From contig JANVCC010000130.1 of NCBI GenBank assembly GCA_025345505.1, positions 6,546,125-6,610,124 on the forward strand: a stretch of DNA of 64,000 nucleotides, written 5' to 3'. Under the pieces are notes generated by a model, which searched no databases, was not told the DNA's origin, and saw only the letters and a list, made by a program, of their open reading frames with translations. Every line of letters starts with the position of its first letter. Position 1 is the first letter of the stretch. A program made the translations under genes and the position numbers. Below, one piece after another: positions 14,101 to 27,360 of the stretch. The stretch is from Todiramphus chloris collaris. Taxonomy: Eukaryota; Chordata; Aves; Coraciiformes; Alcedinidae.

Positions 14101-14640
14101 AGACAATCCCAGGCCAATAGCAGGAATAATACTTCTCTCTCTAAACTAGAGCATTCATCTATATCTCCCAAAAGTATGTCAGCTCTGAGTGCAACTGGTC
14201 AAGATGACACTTGAAGTTCCTGCCTGCCCTCTTACACCATGATGGTGAATCTGAGCTGGTTTCAGCAGCTTGAGTCAGTTTTCAGCTCATGTTTCTTTCA
14301 TAGGTATGACTGGAGCTCCAGGAGAGGTAAGGCTATCTGCTCCTTTTGCTACCTTTTGCTCCTTCACGATGTCTCAATGACTTGCCCAGTCCCCTCTTCC
14401 CATGCTTCTCATTCTCTGTGTCTATTTCTGGAAAAATGTCACAAAAGTATTTAAAACAATTTCAGAGCCACTTAAAACAGATTTTTAGACCTGCCATGTT
14501 TCAACCATTGGGATGAAATATTCTAGACCAGGTGCCCTTCTTGGGATGATTTGTTTCTGAAAAAATTCATTCAAAATGTTGAGAAATGTAGGGAGACAGA
14601 GTCAGTTGCTTTCTTTTGTATTTTTTAAAAATAGTCTTTT
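8193..14640. other. Intergenic, no gene seen
   Basis: AT-rich DNA. The one part that stands out is 10440-11310, where open frames on both strands overlap and the base composition is slightly richer; I found no domain in them. A short tandem duplication of CAGTGATCAATAT lies at about 10080-10106. Nothing here is convincingly a gene or a named repeat family. Confidence 0.55.
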
Positions 14641-15270
14641 TGAGAAGCTTCAGTGCCCATGCATTTAGATCGGAGGGGAAAACTTTCTCAGGGAGCAGCA
14701 AGGGCAGGGTTCCTTCCCCTGAGGGAGAGTGAGATCGGAGCTGAGGTGGGTGGCAAGGCAGGATCGGGGCACAGAACTGGCCAGCACAGCCACAGTCCCA
14801 CAGTCCCTGGCCAAGGTGAGCAAAGAGAATCTGGTGACAAGGGTCAAGTTTGACCAAGAGTCCAGATCACCAAGCAAGTCTGTCTGATGAGACAGATTTG
14901 AGGTCAGCTTGAGTTTGCAGTTCAGGATCATATCCAGAGACAAATGCCCTAATCATTAAACAGTCCAAGGATCACCAAGGAGGTTTGTAGTATGAAGGAA
15001 AGTCTGAAGTCAGGCTAGAAAATCAGATCTGAGGGTGGTCTCAAGAAGATCTATGACTGGTGATCGGCCTCTTCAGTTGCCTCTCTCTTGGCAGTGAAAT
15101 CTTTCCCATCCCATTTCCCCCTTGTGCCAAGTGGGAATGGTGCCCATGGTAGCACCCCAGCCTGGCAACACAAGCTGCCAGAGTGGGAGGGATGCAGGAC
15201 CTACACAGCAGCCTGTAGCAGGCCTTTCCCTGGCCATTTCTGCTACAGCATTTTCTGTTGAGCTCCACTC
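14641..15270. other. GC-richer intergenic segment with short inverted repeats, unclassified
   Basis: This segment is clearly richer in G and purines than its flanks. It contains perfect inverted repeats: GGTCAAGTTTGACC (14842-14855, 2-nt centre) inside a looser TGGTGA/TCACCA pair (14832-14837 and 14867-14872), and TCTGTCT/AGACAGA (14879-14885 and 14890-14896, 4-nt loop). The short open frames on both strands look like composition effects. It could be an old repeat of a family I do not recognise, or a regulatory element. Confidence 0.4.
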
Positions 15271-17805
15271 ATCTTAAAAGCATCAGAGCACCACGTGCAA
15301 AAACCATGAAAATAATGGCTGCCCTGCACCACTGTCCTGGAAAGATAATGAAATGGTAGGTTCCAGATGAAAATAAAGAGCATAACTAAAACATAAAATG
15401 GCAATACACTTGCAGAGAAGGCCCAGCTTGTACTCCTGCTCAGGTAGCTTTAAAACTGACAATGTACAGCTTGCCTGTTTATGGGAAAAAGCGCATGGTA
15501 GTTGCCCAGTTTGGGCTTGAAATTTTAATACATATAAACAACAGAGAATAAGAGAAAAGGGTTGACTCATTCTTCTTGTGTGGGGAGGGATAGTGTGGAA
15601 AAGATACCAAATAACACCTAATAAAAAATAGGCAGTGGTGCATATAAATTAGATGTTGGGAAGAGGTCTGGTAAAACTTTATTTTTTGGCACTAATAGCA
15701 CACACCGAAAGGCCCTCTGAATGTTGGAGGGGTTTCTTGAAAGAAAACTGAAAACTCCAATTGTAATAAAAGGAAATAGTTTTCTGACAGAGCAGTAAAA
15801 AGGTGCAACTACAGATGCCCTGATAAACATACCCAGTTGCCACAGGCACCTATAACGCATCCTTTAAACATATTTTTTGGCCAGCAAAGTGGAAAAATGG
15901 GTAAGTCTAGGATTAAAGAAAACTGCATCCCACTTTGAATGTCTGGAGAATGCCTGAATGGTATGAATTGTGTATCTTGGCCATGCCCGAATATATAGGC
16001 AGGCACTTGAGTTAGAACTGCATTTCCTCAGAGTCAAAACCCTGTTGCAGCCTTCATATTTTTTCATCAACATGGTTAGTGACTTAGATTCCTAATGAGA
16101 TAAAGAGATAGTAGCATATGAGAAAAACCAGAAGTGGTGATGTATAACTCATATGGTAGAAGGTTTTCTCTAATTGGTTAGGTGAAACCACAGAGATGCT
16201 GAAGTTTGTTTTCCCCTAAGAACAAACCACACAAACAAATAGTCTAGTAAAATAACAGCCAGTGTGACTCTGTGTCATTCCTTTGAGTTCTAGGGGGGCA
16301 GTAGCTTAACTTCCACAAGTGCAAAAATGTTCTTCTATGATTGTGTTGATATTTTGTGTCCAGCAAGTGACTTCAATTTATCCGATGTTTGAAACATTCA
16401 ACTGAAAGATCCAGAAAGAACATTTTTTGAGCAGTTTTCTGATTTTGAAAGACTTTGAAGTACTTGGAAGGAGGTATAATTGATTTGTATGAAACTTTAA
16501 AACAATGATTTTTGTTGCATTCACTTTGGAATACTACAAACCTTTATGGTCAGTCAGAAATATCCGCTAAGATTGCCTTAATGAATGTGTGATGTATTTT
16601 GTTCTTTTTATGTTATATTGTGAGATGTTTTGGCTTTCTTTTTTATCCCAATCCTGTTTTAAAACAAAAAATAGAAGGGGGGGAGGCTCCTATTTGTTCT
16701 ACGTACACAGCTTCTTAGATTAACCTATCCTTAATCCAGAACCATTCTGTTACCAAAGCGGAATTGAGTGATCAACAGAGCCCATACTTTGTCTCATATT
16801 TAAAACACACAAGTAGGAAATATCACATTACATGATTTTGCTATTTGAAAAGCCATAAGTATTAATAGTCTTTATTAAAATCATCAGTATAAGATGTGTA
16901 ACATCTCCTTCTTCTTCACTTCCCTAGCAGCCTTGCAGTGAGAAGAATTGCATGCTGGAAGTCATTTCTGGTTGACAAATTTCTACCAATCATTGTGTTC
17001 ATCCCGTTTCCTGTCTGTGTAGAAGATACATACACATGGGAGAGAAAGACCCAAGGAAAAAGTGGATGTACACAGCAATGTGTCGCAGGTATGAACTTTT
17101 GGGGGTTTGACATCACTTGTTCTCATCATATGCTCATCAGGGAAAGACAGAAAGAGAGTGAGCAACTCAGACCAGCATGATAAACGTTCCTTAAGGTCCC
17201 CGATAGGTATAGGTAAAGCAGAAAGTATGAGCTCCTGTTGAGGAAACCTTTATCCCCCATCAGCACATGTGTGTGTGTGGCCAAAGGGTGACTGCTCCAA
17301 AAAATTTGCTTGGCAGCAGCTGTTTTAAAATAGCAAGTATAATAATGCTTAAACTGTTCCAAAAGCACAGACTTGCTACCTAAATAGAAATTATCACTTC
17401 TGACTGCTTCAATACAGTAAGCTAATACATGACAAAATGTGAAATTCTAAGTATCACGAGAGGCAAGATTTTCTGCTGTCAGATCATTGTAAGGAACTTT
17501 AAAAAGATTTAAAGTTAAATTTTCAGTTTTGTTTTCCTTAGATGTCCTGACTTGGCAGCACACAGTTCCAAAATTGTCTGGTTTTGGTACAAATGACTCA
17601 TAAATAAAAACTTACTGTAGAAGCTTTAAAGCTGGCGCATAGTTTTCCACAAAGCAAAATCATAAGGAACTTATTCTCAAAGTGGTAATACAAATACCAG
17701 AATAAAAGCACAGGGGGGCTGGGGGGAGTGGGATGGAAGAGATTTAATCACATTAGTTCAGAAAGCTCAATTTAAAAGGTGGGGGATTTTCTCTTTTCTT
17801 TTTTC

Positions 17806-17832
17806 TTTTTTTTTTTTTTTTTTTTTTTTTTT
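17806..17832. repeat. Poly-T tract (27 bp)
   Basis: A pure T run preceded by a TTTTC-type pyrimidine stretch from about 17788. It may be the reversed tail of a minus-strand retroposed sequence, but no body is recognisable beside it, so it is listed as a homopolymer. Confidence 0.85.
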
Positions 17833-20800
17833 CCATGTATTTGTTTCTGTGTTGTTTCTTTTAAAGGCAAAGAGTCCAAACTAAATCAATATTTACAATA
17901 TTTGCATTCCTTTTCTACTGTTTGAATCATAGATACAAATCTTGGACCAAGGATCCAAGATTGGATCTCTTGGTGAGAGATACCAGCAGAAATGTGGCAG
18001 ACTAGTCAGTAAGAAAGCTTTAGTGACAAGAAGAGAATCAGATTTTGCTGCTTTATGATAATAAATGCAGACCGAAAACAATCCTTTGTATAATTTCAGA
18101 TTTTCCACATTTCAGACCTTTCCAGCCACTTTATGGTTCCTGCACTCTGCTTTCTGCTAAAAATAACAATAATTGCCTCCTACTGATTTTGATCCACCAA
18201 AGGCAGGAAAAGTCAGAGTCCTCCTGCAGGAAGGCTTCAGGAAGTTGCCAGAGTTTTAGCTGCCATTTGGTCTAACTTGCTGAGAACAGAGCTGTACCTG
18301 AGATTTATAGTGGAGTCATGCTACTTAACCAAGCTAAGCGTTGTCAGCAAGACACCAAAAACTCAGCAAGCAGGAACAAGAATGGGAGGTTATACGAGAA
18401 AGATTTTTTTTTTTTTTATGCCAAGATTATCATAGTGATGAACTGAAGTTCGGATGAGGGCAGTAGTAAAGAAGAGCCCACTGGTGTCCGACCCAGCCAC
18501 CATTTTTTAGGAGCCCACTGGAGACAAACCCACGTAGCCTTCCTTTTGTCTCACAGCGGGCTGCCCTCTTCTCTGGTTCTCATCAGCTGCTGCTGACGGC
18601 CATTCATGTTTTCTGCTTCTTTAAAACCGCAGCTGAAACCTTGTTTTGATGAGCTACAATAAAGTAAATGTAGCGTGGTTCCATCCTTCCTGCCTCTGTT
18701 AGGCTGGCCAGACCAAGAAACACCTGTCCTCCTTCATGTCCTGGCAAACCTTCCGAAAATAACCTCACTGCCCTCTGACTTGAAAAAGGCCTGTATTCAG
18801 AGAGCAAATTCTCTTTCCAGTCAAATGGACTGAATTACTCGAATTCTCATTTGATTTCAGCTTTTATATTTACTGATACATCAGCATATTAACAGTTTGG
18901 AAATACACAATGTAAAAATGAACACACTGTTTAAAAGAAATTATGTAGACAGTACAAAATAAAACCTATTTTCTCCAGGTAAACCACCAGTTGCCCTTGG
19001 AAAATTTGTCTTATTTCTAAATTTGGAATAGCCAGTTACGTAGCAAGGACAAAAAACCACACTTCCTAAGTGTGCTACATGCTGTAGATGAAACTCAGTG
19101 TAATACCTAAATGACTGCAGAAAATATTTTGTTTTCTGAAAAATAATTGAGGGAAAAAAATATTCCAAGTCAGTAATAATTTTAAAAGTTGAAGCAATGA
19201 ACTTTTGTCAACCTTCAGGTTTTGTTTGCCAGGAGCCTGGAGCGTTAGTGGTTCTGAGGATCTACGGATGACTAGTGGTCCACAAACTCTGCTTAGGAAT
19301 CACTTTTCCAAACTGTAAATGAAATTGTGACAACTTGTAACTCCAATTTGGCTTCTGTATGAGAGGCAGAGATATAATATCACATGCTGGTTGGTTTGGT
19401 TTTGGGTTTTTGTTGTGTCCAAGGACAACTGACATTCTGGTTGTTTCCCTGTTGAAGGAGTGTGAATGAGTTCAGTGTCTACAACTAAGACTACTTATTG
19501 ATTTACTTGGGTATGGAAATACCGATGGACTTGACTTCCCTTTGAAACCTGAAGAATACTAAGTCAGCATTGTGACAGCTGTGCCTCTGCTCACGTTTTG
19601 AACAAACTTTGTTTTGGATTCCTGGGCCTGACTGCTTCTTAACTTTATATTTATTTTACACTTTAAAGTTCAGGTTACAAGATAGGTGCTCCTTCCTCTT
19701 TTTTCTCCATTTTGTTATAAATAAACAAATCTCAGTATCATACAAAGTTCACAGAGTTTACAGTTTGATTTTCTTCATTTGCTTGGCCTGCATCCAGAAA
19801 ATAAATAAATTGGGGTGTTTTTTTTAAGTTCTTGGGTTTAGGTGTATTCTTTCAGAATTAATGGACTCTCCTGCCCAGAATGTTGCCATTTGTTCCTCAA
19901 AGAGCCCAAAGTAATTCCTGTAAAGACAACTTTCATCTTTCATTTCATGAGGTGTAGCCTGGTGTATGAATAATTAAGGATGGGGATATTGTCCCAAACT
20001 CCCTCATTCCCAATGAAGACTTTCCATGGCTTTAATAATTAATAATAGTACTAATATAGTACTTTCCTAGTCTAATTGAATTCTGGTGATCAAGGGTGTA
20101 GTTTTTCACAGGAAATGTTTGTCACCTTATCTTTGCTTGCTTTTTTGTGAATTGTTGCAAGAGCAGAAGGTTTGGTGCTGAATGGTATTATGTTGCATGC
20201 ATGTAACATTGCCAGGGAGAATTTCTTCATTGCTACTTCCACCCTTGTGCAGTATGACTAGAAAATCTGTTTTCTGAATGAAGGCGTTAGTTACTCCTTT
20301 CACGGGCGACACCGTGTGTCCTCAGGAACCTGCAAAGCAAATGTACTCTCCACTCTGAGACTGCAAGAAAGCTTATATGTTGGGTAAGAGAGGAATGCAG
20401 CTGTACTCCTTGGGATACTGTGTCAGTGTGCTCCAACCACTCCCCACGAATATTTCCCATAACTCCGCTCAACTGATAACCACTTATGGTGGTTGTAATG
20501 AATATATCTGGTCGTGATGGCTGCATACAGCTAAAGTGGATTCGGGGAGACGGGTAACAATACAGTAGCCAAGGGCTATTGTGAGCAATGCACTCACCTA
20601 ACCACAGTGCTGACCAATGTCTGACTCAAATTTGACTTCTGTAATCGATATTTAAATATGACTATAAGTCAGTTATCTTACTTCATAAATAGTGGACACC
20701 TGTTGAGCTCTCCTGCATGGCAGTGGGCTGCATGCCAGGATTTCCCCTTGAGTAGGGACACCTCTCAAGGTTACTCCTTGAGGTTGAGAGATTCCTTGCC

Positions 20801-23800
20801 ACAACAGATTCTGGGTGAGTGATTAATACCATGCTAAACTTCAAAATTTTTGCTAAGTGATATGAAGGATTGATTGTACATACCTTGGGACATAAACCGT
20901 TGAGCAAGTCTGGGCCTAGGATTGGATCCAACTGTACCTAGACTCCTCTCTGGAAAGGAGTTTAGAAGGCAAGGGGGTTCTTTCTGAACCTCATGACTCC
21001 ACAGGAGAGTCTCCGTGACAGTTTTGTCTGACCTCTATGCAGTCAATATCAAGTGCCATCGAATCTTGTTAAACCACCATCTCATTTATTATCAAACTTT
21101 GTTAAATCGCTGTTTTATAAAAACAAACATATTGATATATAACATGTGTGAATTGTGTCACTCTATCCATGACAGATGCTCTTCTAAAATAAAAGCAAGT
21201 GCTTTGAAGATCATGTGTTTAGCAGCCTTCAAGGGCTTCTTCCACATGAATATTGAAGTCTTGATGGCCTGAATAGCTCCAGAAGTTTTGGTTCAGTCAT
21301 ATAAAAGAATTTTCCTAATCTAATATAATCACAGCATAAATCTGGGAAGTTTGTTTTTGCATTCATGCCTGATGAATCCTTGGTTTGTTCTCTAGTTTTC
21401 TGCCCCCATCTAGCATAGAATAATTTCAAATGCAGAACTGAAAGAAGAACAAAACAAAACAAAAAAATAAAAAGGAGAAAATAACCATTAGGAGATCACT
21501 TCATAAAAAGCAAGACAAACATCTACTAATTAGATTACATCAGATGGAGGAGTAACAGTCATTCAAGTGGATTTTATGCAAAGGATTCCTCTGAAACTTT
21601 CCATGCAGCTGTCCTTATTGTTGAATCTGGATACAAGATCCAGATCACATTTAGATAGTTCTGATTGCTACCTAATGAGGTAAGACATGTTTTTTGACAC
21701 TATTCCAACAGCCAGGTCAAAGATGAGGTCACATATGCAGACTGGACTTAGGAAGAGAGCTGTCCAAGACTTCTACATCTGCAACCTTACGAATGCTAAA
21801 AACTTAGCCTGCCAAGTCTGCTGGGCATTTAAACACTGTTGCCATAAAGGTATCACAAAGCTTTTTTGTGAAGCCTGTAGGTTTTGGCAGAGTGTAAATG
21901 AACACAGAACTTATGTTAGCTTTGGCTTTGGGATCTCTTGCAAATGAATACGTTTTTATCAGTCTTGCTTTACATGAAACACCGTTGCTGGTTAAGAGAT
22001 TGAAAATGATGATAACTGGAGTACCAGCTGTAATCTGCTAATTAACCCGGTGTGTCAAGGTGGATAGCTCAGGGCACATGGTGCCATCCAACCTGATCTC
22101 TGTGATAGCCTTAATGCTATGTCACTGTACAGTACAGATAGTTATTTCTTTTCAGGAGAAGTTCATTTTTCTTTTTTGTTTCACAGCAGTGCACAGAACT
22201 CATGGCCAGTCATTCAAACATATGTAAGCCCAGCTATGAGCATGTGTGTATTTGTAGAACTGAGGACAAAATGTAGTTAATGCATTCAACTGCTGGACAG
22301 GTGACGACAAGCAGAACACAGCAGTTATACAGACCAGCCCCACCAGTAACATGAGTGCACTGAGTATTTCAATAGTCAGTAGATAAAAGTTTTATCAGTA
22401 ACCATTGCTGCTTCCCTACCTCATAAAATACTGCTACCAAAAGTAGGAAGCAGGATTGGGTTTTTTTTGCAAATGGCTTTTGAAGACCTTTTCAAGGTAG
22501 TGTAACATTGAGCAGACAGGCGTGACAGGAACAGAATGTGTTTAAATCCAAGCAGAGTGGAAATATTCCACAGGATTTCAATGATGTTGAATGAGTCCTC
22601 TCATAAACAGCCTTCTTAACACAATAGCTACCATGCAACATGGTTAGGAGATCTTGTTTTTCTCCTGAGGCCAAATTTAAGTACCCTCAGTCTCTACTCC
22701 TTCCCTCCAATGAATCTGAAAAGGACGACTGCTGTGTAGCCCAGTGCTCACCCTGGTTCGTCCTATCTCATAATTGCACCATTATCACCCATAAGGAACC
22801 CATTAATGTGGAAGACATTTTGAAAGCAAAGCCTCTCCTTTCAGAGTCCTAATCTAGGAATGCTTTAAGGGTATATGCCAACTCAAGAATCAGATTCATT
22901 TTGGTTCTGGGAATCAAACCACAGCCTCTGAAAAACAATGGAATTCATGGCTCGTTCCAGAAAATTAAGCAACAGCTTCAGCTTTTTGCTAAAAGAAGGC
23001 TAATAAGGTTTGATGTAACATCAGAGGAGCTAATTCAGATCTAATAACAATACTTTTTTTTTTGAACACTTTAGCCTTAACACAAACAATTTCTCACTTT
23101 ACAATTTTCCTTCCTAGGGCCTTCTTTTGGAATATCCTGCAGGCAGATGTCCTACTTAACAGAAGACCCCCTCATATTCTGCCAATTTCCAGCTATATTT
23201 AAGTATTTACTGATTGAGAACATTTCAACCATTAGGCAAAGAATCCTCTCTTTCTATGTGGCATGCCAGATGTCAGCTGCAATATGATCTGCAGAAACAC
23301 ACACTGTCTTAAGGCTACCTGGGCAGTAGTATGATGGGCTTAGTCATTTCTGCCTTATTTGAAACAGCACTGTCCCTATTTAGAAGTAGAGGTTAGGAAA
23401 TAATGAGCTGTATACAAAGCAGAGTGTTATGCACAGAGTTGAGTGGCAGAGGAAAACTGGTTTATACTGTACCAGCAGAAGAGTTGCCATGAACAATATG
23501 GAGAATCAAAAGCAGCAGCAAACATAAAACGATCTCAAGGGAATGGATATTTCAGAATTTGATTGGATATCTATTTCAAGTTTAGAAGGATTCATTATGA
23601 AAATGTTTGCTCCCATCACTGTAGATGTAGATGTAAGAAGCAGCCAGCTACTCTGACCTTTATAAGCAGCCAGGAAATAACATAAGCCTAAATCACTTCA
23701 TTTTGCTCTAGGATTTTATATTGCAGTTCTGATAAAGGTGGTAGCTAAGTGGGTGGAGGAAAGAGGACACCAGTTGGTATCCTTTGCAAAAATGGAAGTT

Positions 23801-24839
23801 TAAAAAGAAAGTTAAAAAATACCGGGGAGAAAAAGCTGACAGAAAGGACTAGGTGTCCTGAAAGGAACTGTAATTCATGTCCTGCTTACAATATCTTCTG
23901 TAAACTTCAGCCTCTAGAGCTTCCTGTTCGTATCCTGTACCATTGTGGTATATGGCCAAAACAAAGCTACATCTCTCTGCCTGCACATGCACGGAATTTG
24001 TAAGAAGAATACAAGCTGTATATTATGTTGTTAAAAGAACGGGTTTGTGATTATACTTTAATTGCTAGTGAATCAGCTGGTCTCAGTTCAAATTTGTGAA
24101 AATCTGAGATGAGTAAATTGGTTAAAAAAAAAAAATTGTGAAGTCCTAGGGAGTTAAAGGCACTAAAATGGCCTTTAAAAAAAAAAAGTTAAAGAGTAAA
24201 ACTAGATGTTGAAAAACAGACTCCCCAGATATGTTGGACAAGAGCCTACCAAAACCTTCAAAAGAATTTTCTTCAAAACACTAAGAAAGTTAACAGAAGA
24301 CGCTCTATAGGAGACTTCATGATAATTATAAAGATGTTGTTTGGCACTTTCTGAATAATATGTTCCCTTATTTAAAGAAAATGATACTGACAACTCACAA
24401 TAGCCCCAGAATAAATGATTGGGGCAGTAATAAATGTTTTCTAAGGATTGAGTTCAGATATGCTATATTTTATGTAAAACAGTGGTTTAGAAATAGACTA
24501 AAAGAACTACCCCCCTGTGCAGAGTATTTAGGAGATGAGAATACCACAGGTTTGGCTGGATGAAGTACGACGGCACATTTGAGTGATCCTAATGCAGCCC
24601 AGTATAAAAACAGGTAAGAAAAGCCATCTCTGTCCTTTTCTGCTGGAGACTTTATCCTCCTTTTGATTGTCAACAGATGTTTCATGGCTTCATCAGATAC
24701 TATTTGATGTGTAATCATTCACCTTGTGAATTCTCCTCCCTTTCCTCCTCCCCAGATTAGCACTGGTCCATTAGATTCACCAGGCATTTGTAGTTCTGTA
24801 TCTGTTTATTTCCAATGTCACTGTTTTTCTTTCCTGTTT

Positions 24840-24972
24840 AGGTTTTGGGTTTGTTTGGGTTTGGTTTATTTTTGTTTTGATTTTGTTTGGGGTTTTGTTT
24901 GTTTGTTTGGTGGTTTCTGCTTGTTTGTTTGTTTCTTTTTAATTTATTTTTTTTTTAATGTAATATTTTTTT
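24840..24972. repeat. GT/T-rich low-complexity tract
   Basis: GTTT, GGTTT and GGGTTT units grade into poly-T with TA. It encodes an artefactual Phe/Cys/Gly-rich open frame (24726-24986), which I do not call as a gene. Confidence 0.85.
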
Positions 24973-26889
24973 ATTATTTTTACTGATGCATGTGGGGCTC
25001 CTGAGTTGGGTTTCTGTTTTCCCATCTTGTGATATGAAGGATTCTTGTGGATTGACTCCTTAAGATGTATTTCAGCCATCACTTAGCTACTGGGAGTGAA
25101 GAACCCATCAAAATCAAGCAAACTCTCCTTGCACCTACAATGACACCTTTTTCAAAGCCTCCCATGTGGCACTGGAGAGAAGAGTGGATCATCATTAATT
25201 TCTTTCCCGTGTAGCTCATTCCTTAGTGTTTTGTTTCGGAGGCTCCATTCCTCTTCTAGTTCTGTCATTTTGCTGTCAAAGAACTCCCCTTGTTCCCTGC
25301 GGGACTACCAAACAAGGTGGTGTCTTCCCACCAGAAGCTACATGGGGACCTTTACAATCTCCTGTTACCACAAATTCTACACTGAAAATCCACAGACAGG
25401 AGAAATCCTTCCGGCTCTGACTGATCTGCTCTAATCTGTGGGCAGGTACCTCTGCTCCAGGTCTTGTGACTGCAGTTAAAATATAACGTTGCTCCTGCCA
25501 AGTTATTGATCTTTAGTATCTGGAAAGGAGAAAAAAAGTGCTTCCCGCTCCCTCTATGTAATGTGCCATCATTGAATGCAGTTGTTACAGGATAATAATG
25601 AGTTCTTTATGTTGTTCTTTATTTCCACTGAGGCCAGCAACAAGAGGCATGATCATTTCCACAGACTTTGAGGCAAGCTCCTATAGTCCTACCTTTTCCT
25701 TCCCCTCTTATATGGGAACTCTACTCTTTCTTACCTGTTGTCTCAGCTTCTAAAACTGTTTCTGAGTCTGCGTATCTTGAGAGTGACTGACAAAACCAAC
25801 CAAAACGCAGGGGAACTGCTGATTCTGTCATAAGGTTACATAATGTAGTATTCCAGATGATGACACATCTCCAGCTTCCTGTGAAGAAAACTGAGTGACC
25901 ATTAATTCCCATTTTGCCATGCCCTAACTAATTAACTGCTGCCCCAATTTATGGGATGCATTCAATAACCCGTCCATAATATTGCTAGGAGTTTGATTTC
26001 CGAGATTTTTGTTTTTCCAGTACCCAGAGGTATGTGCAAAGGCAACTTTTCTGTTCTTTCTAGAAATTCGGGAGAGATTTATCTTGTTCCCAGTCCTGAG
26101 TTGAGTGCTTGATGCACAGTGCTTTCTGCTTGCTGAATTTAACTGAGTGGTTTGAGGGTCAGCTCCCTTTCATCCTGCAACCCCTGCTCAAGAAGATTCA
26201 GTGGTCTGCAGGACTGCATTTTTAGTCCAGAAATTGTTTGCTCCTTGTCTGTTTGTGCATTTTTCCATATTGAATTTTTATCTGACAGTGCAATGAACAG
26301 TTTCCAGCCCTGTCTTTCTTTTCTTTCCTCTCACTCCTCTTTAGTCCTAACATTGTTAAATATTTTTGCAACCAGAAGGTATTTTTGGAGTGAATATGCT
26401 GCCATGACTCTCTGTTTTCAATGGCAACGCTCAGTTCTGGCTGCCATGAGCAGACACAAGATGCCATGTAAAACTGCAAGTTGATTTTTAAAAAATTTGA
26501 TTATATAATGTTGTACCATTCCTTTTGGTTGAAATTCCAGGAAAGTAGCAATAGGGATTTTGTATTGCCTACCCTAAACAGTAAGCATGTTTTAAATTCA
26601 GTTCAAGACTGAAAAGCTATGCTAACACAATAATAATGCTCAAATTTTAAAGCTGTTTGGCAGGGAGGGGTACTGAAAAACTGTCAGCTTCACCCTTTGA
26701 CAGCACTGGCACTCACCCTTTAAAAGCTGCTATAATACTATAATTACCCCAAATATTGGTTTAGACACTTTTAAGCTAACCAGCCATGCCAGCTATAGGC
26801 AGGATCTCAGTTGAGAGTGCCTTCAGTCAACAGTCAGGTCAGAGAGCACCCATGACTTACTACCTGCATATGTTTCAATTCCCCAGACA

Positions 26890-27360
26890 TCAGATTGAGA
26901 CCACAAAACGGAGAAAAGTAAGGCTAATTTGTTGACTGTCATGAAGAAAGATGATTTCTGGAACAGAATCACAGAAACCACATCCTAATACTAACATACT
27001 GGGAGTGCCATTTGCCAACACAATTTGTGTGAATTGAGTATTAGGTAACACAGAAGGACAGAGGACAAAGGCAGAAATGAGAAATGGCGCCATCTCCATG
27101 CCCCCAAAACCGAGAGGAAATCCATGCCAATGGAAAGCTTCCACACTCTTGAGAAAACCAGTGCTTGCTGAAGCCCGGCTCTTGGTTCCTTCGTTGCTTC
27201 TTAGACTGTTACAGCTACCTGGGGACTTCTCAGGTCTTGCCACAGTGCCATGCTCTTTACACACAATAGCTTTTGCACTGAATTTAGAATTAAATGTTAT
27301 TGGAGGTTTAATCAAAACTACATCCTTTTGCAATCTGTGGCACTGGTTCTGATACCTCAA
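26890..27360 (-). other. 156-codon open frame of unknown status
   Basis: This is the longest uninterrupted ATG frame in the large intergenic interval. It is open on the minus strand while the plus strand is also open for 91 codons (27077-27352). The translation has no signal peptide, membrane segment or motif I recognise, and no upstream CpG island or splice context is evident. Overlap of two open frames points to local low stop-codon density rather than coding. It could equally be a fragment of an old, unrecognised element. I record it as unproven. Confidence 0.15.

Larger units (their letters stand above)
15271..26889. other. Intergenic, no gene seen
   Basis: About 11.6 kb of AT-rich DNA with random short frames, an interrupted-to-pure poly-T tract (17806-17832) and GT-rich low complexity at 24840-24970. 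There are no conserved peptides with splice sites, no CR1 tails and no RNA gene that I can support. Confidence 0.55.

Noticed and set aside
24726-24986. 86-codon Phe/Gly/Cys-rich frame
   Set aside because: It is the translation of a GT/T low-complexity tract.
26960-26985. Possible minus-strand CR1 head (CAGAATCACAGAA)
   Set aside because: The sequence that follows does not match the CR1 3' UTR (no GGTTGGAAGGGACCT-type segment), so the match is too short.
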